From Actinoplanes sp. TFC3 (GTDB taxonomy: Bacteria > Actinomycetota > Actinomycetes > Mycobacteriales > Micromonosporaceae), in contig NZ_LOJP01000001.1 in NCBI RefSeq assembly GCF_001553785.1, positions 4,895,384 to 4,959,383 on the forward strand: DNA of 64,000 bases, read 5' to 3'. The position numbers and the translations under genes are program-made. Shown here piece after piece: positions 28,351 to 38,328 of the stretch; position 1 is the first letter of the stretch; each line of letters opens with the position of its first letter. The notes beneath the pieces are model-generated. The model searched no databases. It was not told where the DNA came from and saw only the letters and a list, made by a program, of their open reading frames with translations.

Positions 28351-30873
28351 TCAGCCCCGTTCGATCAGGTGACCAATGATCTGCGGGCCCATCGCCACCG
28401 CTTCGCCCGACCCATCCCGGCGCCCGTCCGGCTCCGGCAGCTCGATCGGATCCCCCGTCCGGCTCGCCCCGACCGGCCTCGGTCCCACCCACGCCACCTC
28501 GAGCCGCGTCTCCCCCTTGAGGAAGCGCTGCACCCGCACCCCGCCCGTAGCTCGCCCCTTGGCCGGGTAGGAGGCGAACGGCGTGAGCTTGACCTGGGTG
28601 CCGGTGGAGGTCACCACCATGGGTTCGCCGTGCTGGTCGTCCTTGGGGTTGATGACGTTGAAGGTCAGCACCTCGGCGTCGGCGGTCACGTTGATGCCGG
28701 CCATGCCGCCGCCCTTGAGGCCTTGGGGACGCACGAGTTTGGCCGGGAAGCGCAGCAGCGACGCGTCTGAGGTGACGAACACGAACGATTCGCTGCCGTC
28801 GGTGAGCCAGGTTGCTTGCAGGACTTCGTCGCCGTCCTTGAGGGTGATGACCTCGAACTCGTCCGAACGGACCGGCCATTCCGGCGAGCAGACCTTGACC
28901 ACGCCGTTGCGGGTGCCCATGGCCAGGCCGGGCGACCCTTCGGAGGTCAGCGGGGCCAGGCCGATGACGCGTTCGCCCTTTTCCAGCGGGATCAGCTCGG
29001 AGGCTGACATGCCGCCGCGCAGCGAGACCGTGCCGGACTGCTCGGGCAGCACCGGTAGGGGCAGCACGTCGGTCTTGAACGCCCGGCCGCGGTTGGTGAT
29101 CAGCAGAACCCGGCCGCGGGCGGTGGAGTGGACCACCGAGCGTACGGCGTCGTGCTTGACCCGGCCGCTGCGTTTGCGGCCCTCGGCGGATTCCTCGCTC
29201 TCCGCGGCGGTGCGGGCGATCAGACCGGTGGCCGACAGGATCACCTGGCACGGGTCGTCGGCGACTTCGAGCGGGCCCGCCGGGGCGGAGGCGGCGAGGA
29301 CTTCCTTGAGGTCGCCGTCGATCAGCGTGGTGCGCCGGGGGGCGCCGAACTGGGCGGCCACCTCGGCCAGTTCGTCGGAGACCACCTGCTGCAGCACGTC
29401 CACGTTGTCGAGGATGCGGCTGAGTTCGGCAATCTCGGCGTTGAGGCGTTCCTGCTCGGTTTCCAGCTCGATGCGATCGAAGCGGGTGAGCCGGCGCAGC
29501 GGGGTGTCCAGGATGTAGCCGGCCTGGATGTCGCTGAGGCCGAACTCGCTCATCAGCCCGGCCTTGGCGGCGGCCGCGTCGTCGCTGCCGCGGATGATCG
29601 CTACCACCCGGTCGATGTCGATGAGCGCGATAAGCAGGCCGTCGACCAGGTGCAGGCGGTCCTCGCGCTTGGTGCGCCGGTGGGTGGTGCGCCGGGTCAC
29701 GACGTCGTAGCGGTGTTCCAGGAACACCTCCAGCAAGCCCTTGAGCCCGAGCGTACGCGGCTGGCCGTCGACCAGCACCAGGTTGTTGATGCCGAACGAG
29801 GTCTCCAGCGGGGTCAGCCGGTAGAGGTCGGCCAGCAGCGCCTGCGGGTTGACGCCGACTTTGCACTCGATCACCAGCCGGGTGCCGTGCTCGCGGTCGG
29901 TGAGGTCCTTGACGTCGGAGATGCCCTGCAGCCGGGCCGCCTGGCGCTGGCCCTTGCGCGGGCCGGAGGTGATCAGCTTGCCCTTCACCTCGTCGGTGAT
30001 GGCCTCGATGATCTTCTCGGTGCCGATGCCGTACGGCAGCTCGACCACCGTGATCGCCTGCCGGCCGCGGCCGCCTTCCAGCGGGCCGGTCTGGGCCCGC
30101 GCACGCATCCGGACCACGCCGCGGCCGGTCTCGTACGCCCGGCGCACCTCGTCGAGGCCGAGCAATTGGCCGCCGGTAGGCAGGTCGGGGCCGGGTACGA
30201 AGCGCATCAGCTTGTCCAGCGAGGCGTCCGGGTTGGTGATCAAGTGCCGGGCGGCCGCCACGACCTCGCCCAGGTTGTGCGGGATCATGTTGGTGGCCAT
30301 GCCGACCGCGATGCCCGACGTGCCGTTGACCAGCAGGTTGGGGAACGCCGCGGGCAGCACCGTGGGTTCGAGTTCGTTGCCGTCGTAGGTCGGTTTGAAG
30401 TCGACGGTGCCCTCGCCGAGCTCGCTGACCAGCAGCATCGCCTCGGGCGACATGCGGGCCTCGGTGTAGCGGGCGGCGGCCGGGCCGTCGTCGGGTGAGC
30501 CGAAGTTGCCGTGCCCGTCGATCAGCGGCGCGTTGAGCGAGAAGTCCTGCGCGAGCCGGACCAGCGCGTCGTAGATCGCGGTGTCGCCGTGCGGGTGGTA
30601 CTTGCCCATCACGTCACCGACCACGCGGGCGGACTTGACGTAGGCGCGGTCGGGGCGGTGGCCCTGCTCCTGCATCGAGAACAGGATGCGCCGGTGCACG
30701 GGTTTGAGCCCGTCGCGGGCGTCCGGCAGCGCGCGGGAGTGGATGACCGAGTAGGCGTACTCCAGGTAGGAGTCCTCGACCTCGGTGGTGATGGGGTTGT
30801 CGATGACCCGGGCGCCGGCCTGGTCGAAGGCCGACAGGTCCACCCGGGACTGCTCGTTCTTGCGGCGTGCCAT
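28351..30873 (-). CDS. parC: Type IIA topoisomerase subunit A (topoisomerase IV ParC-like)
   Basis: The DNA-cleaving subunit, 840 residues. The quinolone-resistance region reads HPHGDTAIYDALVRLAQDFS, with Asp at the position that is Ser83 in E. coli GyrA. The catalytic Tyr is in AARYTEARM. The C-terminal part has the beta-pinwheel repeats (VLLITNRGRAFKTDVLPLP, GLAMGTRNGVVK) but no GyrA box of the QRRGGRG type, so decatenating topoisomerase IV is more likely than gyrase. Chromosome segregation is the expected role. The start (ATG 30873) is 16 bp after the subunit B stop, so the pair forms an operon. Confidence 0.93.
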   Translation of the reverse strand: MARRKNEQSRVDLSAFDQAGARVIDNPITTEVEDSYLEYAYSVIHSRALPDARDGLKPVHRRILFSMQEQGHRPDRAYVKSARVVGDVMGKYHPHGDTAIYDALVRLAQDFSLNAPLIDGHGNFGSPDDGPAAARYTEARMSPEAMLLVSELGEGTVDFKPTYDGNELEPTVLPAAFPNLLVNGTSGIAVGMATNMIPHNLGEVVAAARHLITNPDASLDKLMRFVPGPDLPTGGQLLGLDEVRRAYETGRGVVRMRARAQTGPLEGGRGRQAITVVELPYGIGTEKIIEAITDEVKGKLITSGPRKGQRQAARLQGISDVKDLTDREHGTRLVIECKVGVNPQALLADLYRLTPLETSFGINNLVLVDGQPRTLGLKGLLEVFLEHRYDVVTRRTTHRRTKREDRLHLVDGLLIALIDIDRVVAIIRGSDDAAAAKAGLMSEFGLSDIQAGYILDTPLRRLTRFDRIELETEQERLNAEIAELSRILDNVDVLQQVVSDELAEVAAQFGAPRRTTLIDGDLKEVLAASAPAGPLEVADDPCQVILSATGLIARTAAESEESAEGRKRSGRVKHDAVRSVVHSTARGRVLLITNRGRAFKTDVLPLPVLPEQSGTVSLRGGMSASELIPLEKGERVIGLAPLTSEGSPGLAMGTRNGVVKVCSPEWPVRSDEFEVITLKDGDEVLQATWLTDGSESFVFVTSDASLLRFPAKLVRPQGLKGGGMAGINVTADAEVLTFNVINPKDDQHGEPMVVTSTGTQVKLTPFASYPAKGRATGGVRVQRFLKGETRLEVAWVGPRPVGASRTGDPIELPEPDGRRDGSGEAVAMGPQIIGHLIERG

Positions 30874-30889
30874 GTCTGTGACCCGTTCC

Positions 30890-32947
30890 TCAGGCGTCGA
30901 TCGTGTCCTGGTCGATGCGGCCGGCGGCCTCGATGAGCCAGTTCTTGCGGGGCTCGACGCGTTCGCCCATCAGCAGTTCGAGGGTGGCCTCGGCGCGCTC
31001 GGCGTCGTCGAGGGTGATGCGCCGCACCGTACGCGATGCGGGGTTCATGGTGGTGTCCCACAGCTCGTCGGCGTCCATCTCGCCGAGGCCCTTGAACCGC
31101 GGCACCGGCCTGCTGACCGTCTTGCCGGCCTTCTCGAAACGCCCGACAGTGTTCTCCATCTCCTGCTGGGTGTAGGTGTAGATCGTCTCGGCGTTGCGGC
31201 CCTTGGTGCTCACCTTGTGCAGCGGGGGCATGGCCGCGAACAGCCGGCCCGATTCGATCACCGGGCGCATGTACTTGGCGAACAGCGTGATCAGCAGCGT
31301 GCGGATGTGCGAGCCGTCGACATCCGCATCCGCCATGATCATGACCCGGCCGTACCGCATGGTCGAGAGATCGAAGGTACGTCCGGAGCCCGCGCCCAGC
31401 ACCTGCACGATCGCCGAGCACTCGGCGTTGTCGAGCACCTGCTGCAGGCTGGCCTTCTGCACGTTGAGGATCTTGCCGCGGATGGGCAGCAGCGCCTGGT
31501 ATTCCGAGCTGCGGGCCATCCGGGCGGTGCCCAGCGCGCTGTCACCCTCGACGATGTACAGCTCGCTGCGCCCGATGCCGGTGGAGCGGCAGTCGACCAG
31601 CTTGGGCGGCATCGACGCGCCCTCCAGGGCGGTTTTGCGCCGGGCGGCGTCCTTCTGCTGCTTCTGGGTGAGCCGCACGCGCGCGGCGTCGACCACCTTC
31701 TGCAGCACCGTGCGCGCCTCGGCCTTGGTCTTGCGGTCGTCGATCCACTGCTTGAGATGCTGCTCGACCAGGGCTTGCAGGACCCGGGTGATGCCCGCTG
31801 TGGACAGCTCGTCCTTGGTCTGCGAGGTGAACTGCGGCTCGGGCACCCGCACGTGGATGACCGCGGTCAGCCCCTCCAGGTAGTCGTCGAGCTGCGGAGC
31901 GTCCTCCTTGGGCTTGAGCAGGCCGCGCGCGTTACGCACAGCCTCGCTCATCGCCCGGACCAGCGCTCTTTCGAAGCCCTTGCGGTGGGTGCCGCCGTGC
32001 ATGTTGCGGATCGTGTTGGTGAAACATTCGACGGTACGTTCATAGCCCGTGCCCCATCGGAACGCGACCTCGATCTCGGCCTTGCGTTCGACGTTGGACT
32101 GCATGACGCCGTTGGCGTCCGCCGCGTTCTCCTTGTAGGTGCCCTCGCCGGTGACCATCAGCATGCCGGAGACGGGCTTGTCGGCGGCCGGCGTGAGGAA
32201 CTCGACCATGTCGGCGAGCCCGTTCGGGAAGTGGAACGTCTCCTCGGCCGGTTCCTCGCCGGTGAAGTCGGCCAGTGTGTACTGCACGCCGGGCACCAGG
32301 AACGCGGTGTTGCGTAGCTTGGCCTTGACGACCTCGACATCCAGGCGCGCCCCGGTTTCGAAGTAGCGGGCGTCGTACCAGTAACGGATTGACGTGCCGG
32401 AACGCTCGTTGCGCTTCATCCGCCGGGTGACCCGCAGGCCGGGCTGGGCGGTGAATTCCGCCCCGGGACCCGCGCCTGCGAACACGCCGGGCACCCCGCG
32501 CTGAAACGAGATCTCGTGGACCTTGCCGTCGCGCTTGACCAGCACGTCGAAGCGCAGCGACAGCGCGTTGACCGCCGAGGCGCCGACGCCGTGCAGACCG
32601 CCGGAGGTCTTGTAGCCCGAGCCGCCGAACTTGCCACCGGCGTGCAGACGGGTCAGCACCAGCTCGACGCCGGACAGCCCGGACTTGGCGTTGATGTCGG
32701 TGGGGATGCCGCGCCCGTCATCATCGACCTGCACCGAGCCGTCCGGGTGCAGCACCACGGCGACGTGCTCGGCGTAACCACCGACACCCTCGTCGGTGGA
32801 GTTGTCGATGATCTCATTCGCCAGGTGGTTGACACCCCGGCTGTCGGTGGAACCGATGTACATGCCGGGCCGCTTGCGCACCGCGTCAAGACCCTCGAGG
32901 TGCGTGAGGTCATCGGCCCCGTAGAGGATCTCCTGTTGCGCAGTCAC
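30890..32947 (-). CDS. parE: Type IIA topoisomerase subunit B (topoisomerase IV ParE-like)
   Basis: The ATPase subunit, 685 residues. The GHKL ATP site is visible in EIIDNSTDEGVGGY, DDDGRGIP and TSGGLHGVGASAVN. The transducer domain and the TOPRIM domain with EGDSALGTAR and the Mg-binding DADVDGSHIRTLL follow. The end reads RFKGLGEMDADELWDTTMNP, typical of GyrB/ParE. It forms an A2B2 enzyme with the product of the next gene. The start is ATG/GTG-type at 32947, and the operon is transcribed away from the giant kinase gene region. Confidence 0.93.
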   Translation of the reverse strand: MTAQQEILYGADDLTHLEGLDAVRKRPGMYIGSTDSRGVNHLANEIIDNSTDEGVGGYAEHVAVVLHPDGSVQVDDDGRGIPTDINAKSGLSGVELVLTRLHAGGKFGGSGYKTSGGLHGVGASAVNALSLRFDVLVKRDGKVHEISFQRGVPGVFAGAGPGAEFTAQPGLRVTRRMKRNERSGTSIRYWYDARYFETGARLDVEVVKAKLRNTAFLVPGVQYTLADFTGEEPAEETFHFPNGLADMVEFLTPAADKPVSGMLMVTGEGTYKENAADANGVMQSNVERKAEIEVAFRWGTGYERTVECFTNTIRNMHGGTHRKGFERALVRAMSEAVRNARGLLKPKEDAPQLDDYLEGLTAVIHVRVPEPQFTSQTKDELSTAGITRVLQALVEQHLKQWIDDRKTKAEARTVLQKVVDAARVRLTQKQQKDAARRKTALEGASMPPKLVDCRSTGIGRSELYIVEGDSALGTARMARSSEYQALLPIRGKILNVQKASLQQVLDNAECSAIVQVLGAGSGRTFDLSTMRYGRVMIMADADVDGSHIRTLLITLFAKYMRPVIESGRLFAAMPPLHKVSTKGRNAETIYTYTQQEMENTVGRFEKAGKTVSRPVPRFKGLGEMDADELWDTTMNPASRTVRRITLDDAERAEATLELLMGERVEPRKNWLIEAAGRIDQDTIDA

Positions 32948-33038
32948 GAGGTACTACTCCCGAGCAGTCACAGCCGTCAACGACGCGGCGAGCCTACCGG
33001 GCAGGTACGACAGAATCCGCGACCAGGACCGTTACGGC

Positions 33039-36000
33039 CTACTCGTCGTGAGCCATGACACGGTTGCGACCCGCCTGCTTGGCTGCGTACAGGCCCGCGT
33101 CAGCGCGTCCGAGCAGGGCGTCCGGAGTGGTGTCGGAGCCGCGCAGCCGGGAGAGCCCGACGCTGATCGTCACCGTGATGTCACCGGTGCGCGTCTCGAT
33201 CGGCGCGCCGTCAACTGCGGCTCGTACCTTCTCGGCGATCGCCTGACCGTCCTCGGCCACGCCGGGCAGCAGCACCGCGAACTCCTCGCCGCCGTAGCGT
33301 GCCACCAGGCCGTCGGGCGGTACGCAGGTCAGCACCCGCGCCACCACACCCTTGATCACGTCGTCGCCGGTCTGGTGGCCGTACGTGTCGTTGATGCGCT
33401 TGAAGTGGTCGATGTCGATCATCAGGGCGGTGATCGCGCGGCGGGCCTCGTGCGCCGTGGTCACCGAGCGCTCGGCCAGCTCGAAGAAGCGCCGGCGGTT
33501 GGCCACACCGGTGAGGCTGTCGGTGGTGGCCAGCTCGTTGATCCGGCTGAACAGCCGCGCGTTGTCGTAGGCGACCATGCCCTGGCCCACCAGCGCGGCG
33601 GCGACGCCCAGCTCGGCGGCGGTGTAGACGCCTTCCTTCTCGGAGGCCAGCACGAGCACGCCGACCATGCCCTCGCGGTCGTCCAGGGTGACGGTCAGCC
33701 AGCTCTCACCGGTGTAGTCGCCCAGCGCGGCGGCCCAGGCCGGCACGCCGCCGGTCAGGTCGGCTTGCCGGTTCTCGAAGAGTTTGCGCAGCTCGGGGTG
33801 CTCGTCCAGGACGAGGCTGGCCGGGCCGGCCGACCCGCCGAGCACGGTGACCTCGGCGGACTCCGAGGTGCCCAGCAGCAGCCAGCCGCGGTCGCCGCCC
33901 GGGGTCTGCCGCGCGGTCAGCAGCAACCGGCGCAGCACCAGCTCGGGGTCGAGGGTGCCGGTCAGGCGGGCCATCGCGCGGCGCAGCGTCTCGGCCAGGT
34001 CCCGCTGGCGGTTCGCGGCGGCCACGGCGACCTCGAGCTGGGCCGCGCGGGCGGTCTCCAGACCGACGGCGATGTGGTGGGTGATCGCGGTGAGCACGTC
34101 CACGTCGTCGACGGTGAACACGCCCTTGGCCACCCGGCTGTCCAGGTAGACGATGCCCAGCAGGCGGTCGTCAAGCTCCAGCGGGGCGACAAGCATGCTG
34201 CGCAGGCCGTACTGCACGACGCTCGCGGCGCCCAGCGCGGCACCCTCCTCGGTGCCGGTGACCACGAGCGGCTCGCGGCTCTGACGGACCTTGCCGACCA
34301 CGGTGGTGCTGTAGCCGGTGAGCTCGGCCAGGTCGCGCCCGGCTGCGTCGCGGCCCACGTACGGCGTCAAGCGGCCCTTCGCCTGGTCCACCAGGAACAC
34401 CATGGCGCGTTCGGCGCCGAGCAGCCGGACGGTCTCGTCCAGCGCCACCCGGGTCAGCCGTTCAGGGTCGATGACCCGCGACGCCGCGTTGCTGAGCTGC
34501 TCCAGCGCCGCCCAGCGCTGCCCCTCACGACCCCGGCCGGCGGCAACCGGCACGCGGTTGCGGCGCCCGGCGTCGATGCGGAACTCCGCGGCGGTACGGC
34601 GGGCGCGATGCGGCCACCCCAGGTCCTCGGCGATCCCGGCAGCCAGGCGGGCCTGCCGTTCGGCCTCCCCGGTGACACCGGTGGCAGCGAGTGCTCTGGC
34701 TCGTACCAGGGCAGCTTCGAAGGCCGGCAGCGGGGCATCCACCTTCAGCAGCAGGTTTTCCGCCGCGGCGAGCAGAGTGAGCGCCTTGCCTGCACCGCCG
34801 GGGGTGAGCACCGCCAGGGCGGCCTCGGCGATCTGGTGGTGCACGGCGATCAGCGGCCGCGCGGAGACCTCTTTGAGCGCTGCCACGGCGAGCGCGGCGG
34901 CCTGCATGGCCAGTTCCTGCTCGGCGGGCGCGGCGCGGCGGGCCTGTTCGAGCCGGCCGTACGCCTGGTAGACGTAGATCCCATGGTGCGCGGGCAGCAG
35001 GTCGCGCGGGCCCAGCCCGAGCCCTTCGAACTCGGCAACCGCGTCGTCGAACGGGCTGCCCAGGTCGTCGCGCTCGATGGCGCCGAGCATCCGCGAGATG
35101 ATCAGATCGACCACCTCGTTGACGCCGCGGGAGCCGGTGCCGGCCCGGTTGAGCTCGGCGATCGCCTCACCGGCGCGGCCGCGCAGGGCCAGCAACCCGG
35201 AGTCGAGGGCGACCACGGTGGGGCGGTCGGTGTGGCCGTACGCGTCCAGCCAGGGCCGGCGGCCGGTCATCGACGCCTCGGCCTCGGCCAGCTCCCCGCG
35301 CAGCAGCAGGTCCCAGCCGAGCACGGCGTAGCAGTCGAGCACCAGCCCGGCGTCGAGGAACCGCTCGCGTTCGTGCAGCACCCGGCGGATCCGCTCACCG
35401 GAGTCCTCGCCGCTGCCGTGCACGGCTATGGCGTGCAGGAACTCGATGCGCGCGGTCAGCGTGGGGTCGCCCAGCTCGGCGGCCAGGTCCATGGCGTTGC
35501 CGGTGATCCGGTCGGCGAGCCGGCGCAGCCCGAGGATGCGCAGCGCGGCGGCCAAGGTGACCAGGTCGCGGGCGCGTTCCGGGGAGCGGCCCAGCCGGTT
35601 GAACGGGTGGCTCGTGCGCATGCCGTGCAGCAGGGCCCGCCGGGGCCGCAGGTCGCGCAGCGCGCCGGTGACACCGTAGTGGTGCAGCGTGGTCTCCAGG
35701 CGCAGCAGGTCCGCGTGCTTGCCCTTGGCGGTGCCGTAGCCCAGCCCGGTGAAGCGGCACAGCATGCCGATGATCAGGATCCAGAAGCTGGAGGTCACCC
35801 GCAGCACCCGGTTCGCCGGCAGGGTCCGGCCCAGCTCGGCCAGGCCCTGCTCGACGGCGTGCTGCTGGGCGGCGCCGTTCCAGTCGCTCTCGTGCACCCT
35901 GGCCAGCAGCAGGTGCAGCCCGGCGCGTTCGACGCGGTTGGAGGTCCCGGCGAGCGCGTCGGTGAGCGTGGCGATGGCCTCGTCCAGGCGCCCGTTCTGG

Positions 36001-38288
36001 TGGTAGGCGCTGCCCAGCAACTGCTTGAACCGGCTGCCCAGGCGCACCTCGGCGGCTTCGGCGGACTCGCGGGCGTACCCGAGGTACATCAGCGCGGTGT
36101 CCGGGGCGTGCTCGTCGAGGGCGCGGGCGCCGGCCTCGGTGCACACCCGCAACGTGCGCTGCGGGTCCCGGGCCGGGTCGCTGCGCACACAGTGGCGGGC
36201 CAGGGCGTACACGTCGGCGTCCTCGCGGGCGTCGAGCGCGTCGGCGATGGCTCCGTGCAGCTCGCGGACGGTCTGCTCGCTCAGGTCGGCCAGCAGCGCC
36301 GTACGGATGGTCTCGTGCAGGAAGCGGTGCCCGCCGTCGCGCTGCTGCTGCAGCACACCGAGCCGGGTGGCCTCGGCCAGCGAAGCCAGCGCGCGGCGGC
36401 GCTCGACCCCGGCGGCCGTGGCGATCACCTCGGTGTCGAACTCGGTGCCGGCGATGGCAGCCACGGCCAGCAGGCGGCGGGTGTCGGCGTCGAGCTCGCC
36501 GAGGCGGTGCAGCACCAGCCGGGCGGCGTCGGAGGGCAGCGCCAGTTCGCCGATGCCGTCGCGGTCGACCTCCCAGGTTCCCCAGTCGGGGATCAGCAGG
36601 CCGGCGTCCAGCACGGCCTGGGCGTACCCGAGCGTCACGAACGGGTTCCCGCCGGTGATCATGTGGATTGCGGCGTTGCTGGTCTCACTGGTCGCGATGC
36701 CGTTGGAGAGCATGCTGATGAGCTGGCCGACCTCGGCCGGGCCGAACGGTTCGAGGGTGACCTCGCTGACCTTGGCGGCGGTCAGCCGGGACAGCACGGG
36801 CGAGGGCTTGTCGTCCTGGCGGGCCGTGGCCACCACGAGCAGCGGCAGGTCACCGGCGCGCGCGGCCAGTTGCTCAAGCACGCGCACGGTGCCTTCGTCG
36901 TACCACTGGGCGTCGTCGAGGTGCAACAGCAGCGGGCCGGCGGTGCGGGTCAGCCCGGCGATGAGGTCGGCCACCGCGGCGGCGTGCCGGGCGAAGCCGA
37001 CCTCACCGCTGACCTGGGCCACGTCGAGCAGCCCGGCCAGCGACGGGGACAGGCTGGTGACCATGCCGGCGCTGTCGCCAGCGGCGGTGCGCAGGATCTC
37101 GGCGGCCTTGTCGCGTCCGCCGGGGGCGCGCAGGAGGTCTTTGACGTACGCGTCCACAGCGACCCGCAGCGGTCCCATCGGCCGGCGGTCGCTGGACGAG
37201 GCACCCCCGTGCAGTACGACTCCCCCGGTTCCGGCGGCGAACACCGCGAGCTCGGCCGCCAACCGGGTCTTACCGGTGCCGGAGGGTCCCTTGAGCAGCA
37301 CGAAGCCACCGTTGCCGGCAGCGGTGCGCTCCCAGCGCTGACGCAGCGCGGCGAACTCGGCGTCGCGCCCGGTCATCGCCGGCTCGTAGGGCGCCTCGGG
37401 CCGGTCGTCGTCGCCCAGCGCGAAGATCGCGGCCGGGCCGGCGGCGAGCCGGCGCAGGTCGGCCTGCAGCCCGGCAGCGCTCTGGTAACGGTCGTCGGGG
37501 TCCTTGGCGAGCAGGCGGATCAGGATCGCGGCGAAGGTCGCCCCGAGCCCGGGGGCCAGGGCGCGCGGGTCCGGCACGGGTGCGGTGGCGTGCAGGTGCA
37601 GCAGCTCGCCGACGTCGTCGGCTGCGAACGGCGGGGCTCCGGTGACGCATTCGAACAACACCGCGCCCAGGGCGTACAGGTCGGATCGGGCGTCGACCGG
37701 GCGGTTGAGCATGCCGGCCTGCTCGGGCGCGCAGTAGGTCAGTGTGCCCGCGATCGCGTCGTCCGGGCCGAGCGCCTCGCCGCCGGCTCCGGCGGCCAGC
37801 CCGAAGTCGACAAGGCGCGGCTCGCCGGCCCGGGTGATCAGCACGTTCTCCGGCTTGAGGTCGCGGTGCACCAGGTTGCGCCGGTGCGTCTCGCGCAGCG
37901 CCCCGGCGAGCCCGATGCCGATCGCGACGGCGTCCAGCTCGGCCAGCGGGCCGCGCAGCAACCGGCGGGCCAGCGGCTCACCATCGATGAGATCCATCAC
38001 CAGGTACGGCCGGCCGCCGCTCTCCCCGCTGCGGTAGACCCGCGGCAGGTTGGGATGGTCGATGGAGGCCAGCAGGGCGGCCTGCCGGCGCAGCTCACGC
38101 CGCCGGGCGGGCTTGACGTCATCCTGCAGCGAGACCTTGAGCGCGTAGTCGGTGCCGTCACGGCGCGCCCGGTATACGACGGCTTGGGCGCCCCGGCCGA
38201 TTTCGGCCAGCACTTCCAGCCCGGCGTCATCGCCGGGCTCCCACTGAGCCGCTGCCGGCTCAGCCGGTACGGATGGTGAGGCTCCCAC
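33039..38288 (-). CDS. Giant Ser/Thr kinase-ATPase-GAF-GGDEF signalling protein
   Basis: A 1749-residue multidomain protein. Residues about 20-275 form a Ser/Thr kinase (IGRGAQAVVYRARR loop, YALKVS Lys, HRDLKPENVLI, DFGLAAG). About 330-700 are a STAND-type ATPase (Walker A KGPSGTGKT). About 720-1260 are helical repeats. Two GAF domains follow (about 1280-1420 and 1445-1580), then a GGDEF domain (1585-1745) with GGEEF. The GGDEF active site looks usable, but the I-site Arg and Asp are replaced by Pro and Gly. The protein thus joins phosphorylation, NTP-driven sensing and c-di-GMP synthesis. I start at GTG 38288, the first start after the cyclase stop; there is no ribosome binding site, and a promoter box 7 nt upstream suggests a leaderless mRNA. 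Confidence 0.9.
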   Translation of the reverse strand: MGASPSVPAEPAAAQWEPGDDAGLEVLAEIGRGAQAVVYRARRDGTDYALKVSLQDDVKPARRRELRRQAALLASIDHPNLPRVYRSGESGGRPYLVMDLIDGEPLARRLLRGPLAELDAVAIGIGLAGALRETHRRNLVHRDLKPENVLITRAGEPRLVDFGLAAGAGGEALGPDDAIAGTLTYCAPEQAGMLNRPVDARSDLYALGAVLFECVTGAPPFAADDVGELLHLHATAPVPDPRALAPGLGATFAAILIRLLAKDPDDRYQSAAGLQADLRRLAAGPAAIFALGDDDRPEAPYEPAMTGRDAEFAALRQRWERTAAGNGGFVLLKGPSGTGKTRLAAELAVFAAGTGGVVLHGGASSSDRRPMGPLRVAVDAYVKDLLRAPGGRDKAAEILRTAAGDSAGMVTSLSPSLAGLLDVAQVSGEVGFARHAAAVADLIAGLTRTAGPLLLHLDDAQWYDEGTVRVLEQLAARAGDLPLLVVATARQDDKPSPVLSRLTAAKVSEVTLEPFGPAEVGQLISMLSNGIATSETSNAAIHMITGGNPFVTLGYAQAVLDAGLLIPDWGTWEVDRDGIGELALPSDAARLVLHRLGELDADTRRLLAVAAIAGTEFDTEVIATAAGVERRRALASLAEATRLGVLQQQRDGGHRFLHETIRTALLADLSEQTVRELHGAIADALDAREDADVYALARHCVRSDPARDPQRTLRVCTEAGARALDEHAPDTALMYLGYARESAEAAEVRLGSRFKQLLGSAYHQNGRLDEAIATLTDALAGTSNRVERAGLHLLLARVHESDWNGAAQQHAVEQGLAELGRTLPANRVLRVTSSFWILIIGMLCRFTGLGYGTAKGKHADLLRLETTLHHYGVTGALRDLRPRRALLHGMRTSHPFNRLGRSPERARDLVTLAAALRILGLRRLADRITGNAMDLAAELGDPTLTARIEFLHAIAVHGSGEDSGERIRRVLHERERFLDAGLVLDCYAVLGWDLLLRGELAEAEASMTGRRPWLDAYGHTDRPTVVALDSGLLALRGRAGEAIAELNRAGTGSRGVNEVVDLIISRMLGAIERDDLGSPFDDAVAEFEGLGLGPRDLLPAHHGIYVYQAYGRLEQARRAAPAEQELAMQAAALAVAALKEVSARPLIAVHHQIAEAALAVLTPGGAGKALTLLAAAENLLLKVDAPLPAFEAALVRARALAATGVTGEAERQARLAAGIAEDLGWPHRARRTAAEFRIDAGRRNRVPVAAGRGREGQRWAALEQLSNAASRVIDPERLTRVALDETVRLLGAERAMVFLVDQAKGRLTPYVGRDAAGRDLAELTGYSTTVVGKVRQSREPLVVTGTEEGAALGAASVVQYGLRSMLVAPLELDDRLLGIVYLDSRVAKGVFTVDDVDVLTAITHHIAVGLETARAAQLEVAVAAANRQRDLAETLRRAMARLTGTLDPELVLRRLLLTARQTPGGDRGWLLLGTSESAEVTVLGGSAGPASLVLDEHPELRKLFENRQADLTGGVPAWAAALGDYTGESWLTVTLDDREGMVGVLVLASEKEGVYTAAELGVAAALVGQGMVAYDNARLFSRINELATTDSLTGVANRRRFFELAERSVTTAHEARRAITALMIDIDHFKRINDTYGHQTGDDVIKGVVARVLTCVPPDGLVARYGGEEFAVLLPGVAEDGQAIAEKVRAAVDGAPIETRTGDITVTISVGLSRLRGSDTTPDALLGRADAGLYAAKQAGRNRVMAHDE

Positions 38289-38295
38289 GTCGCAT

Positions 38296-38322
38296 CTATC
38301 GGCGCGGGCGCGGCTTGCTGTA
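38296..38322 (-). promoter_or_regulatory. Candidate FliA/WhiG-type promoter of the giant kinase gene
   Basis: On the minus strand TACA (38322-38319), exactly 15 nt, and GCCGATAG (38303-38296) match the FliA/WhiG consensus TAAA-N15-GCCGATAA with one mismatch in each box. The GTG of the kinase gene lies 7 nt downstream of the -10 box, at the expected transcription start, which would make the mRNA leaderless. Confidence 0.45.
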
Positions 38323-38328
38323 GGAAAC

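Noticed and set aside
33048..38279. Very long open frame (1743 codons) on the plus strand opposite the giant kinase
   Set aside because: It is an antisense shadow caused by high GC at third codon positions; its translation is low-complexity with no domain, while the minus strand has clear kinase, GAF and GGDEF motifs.
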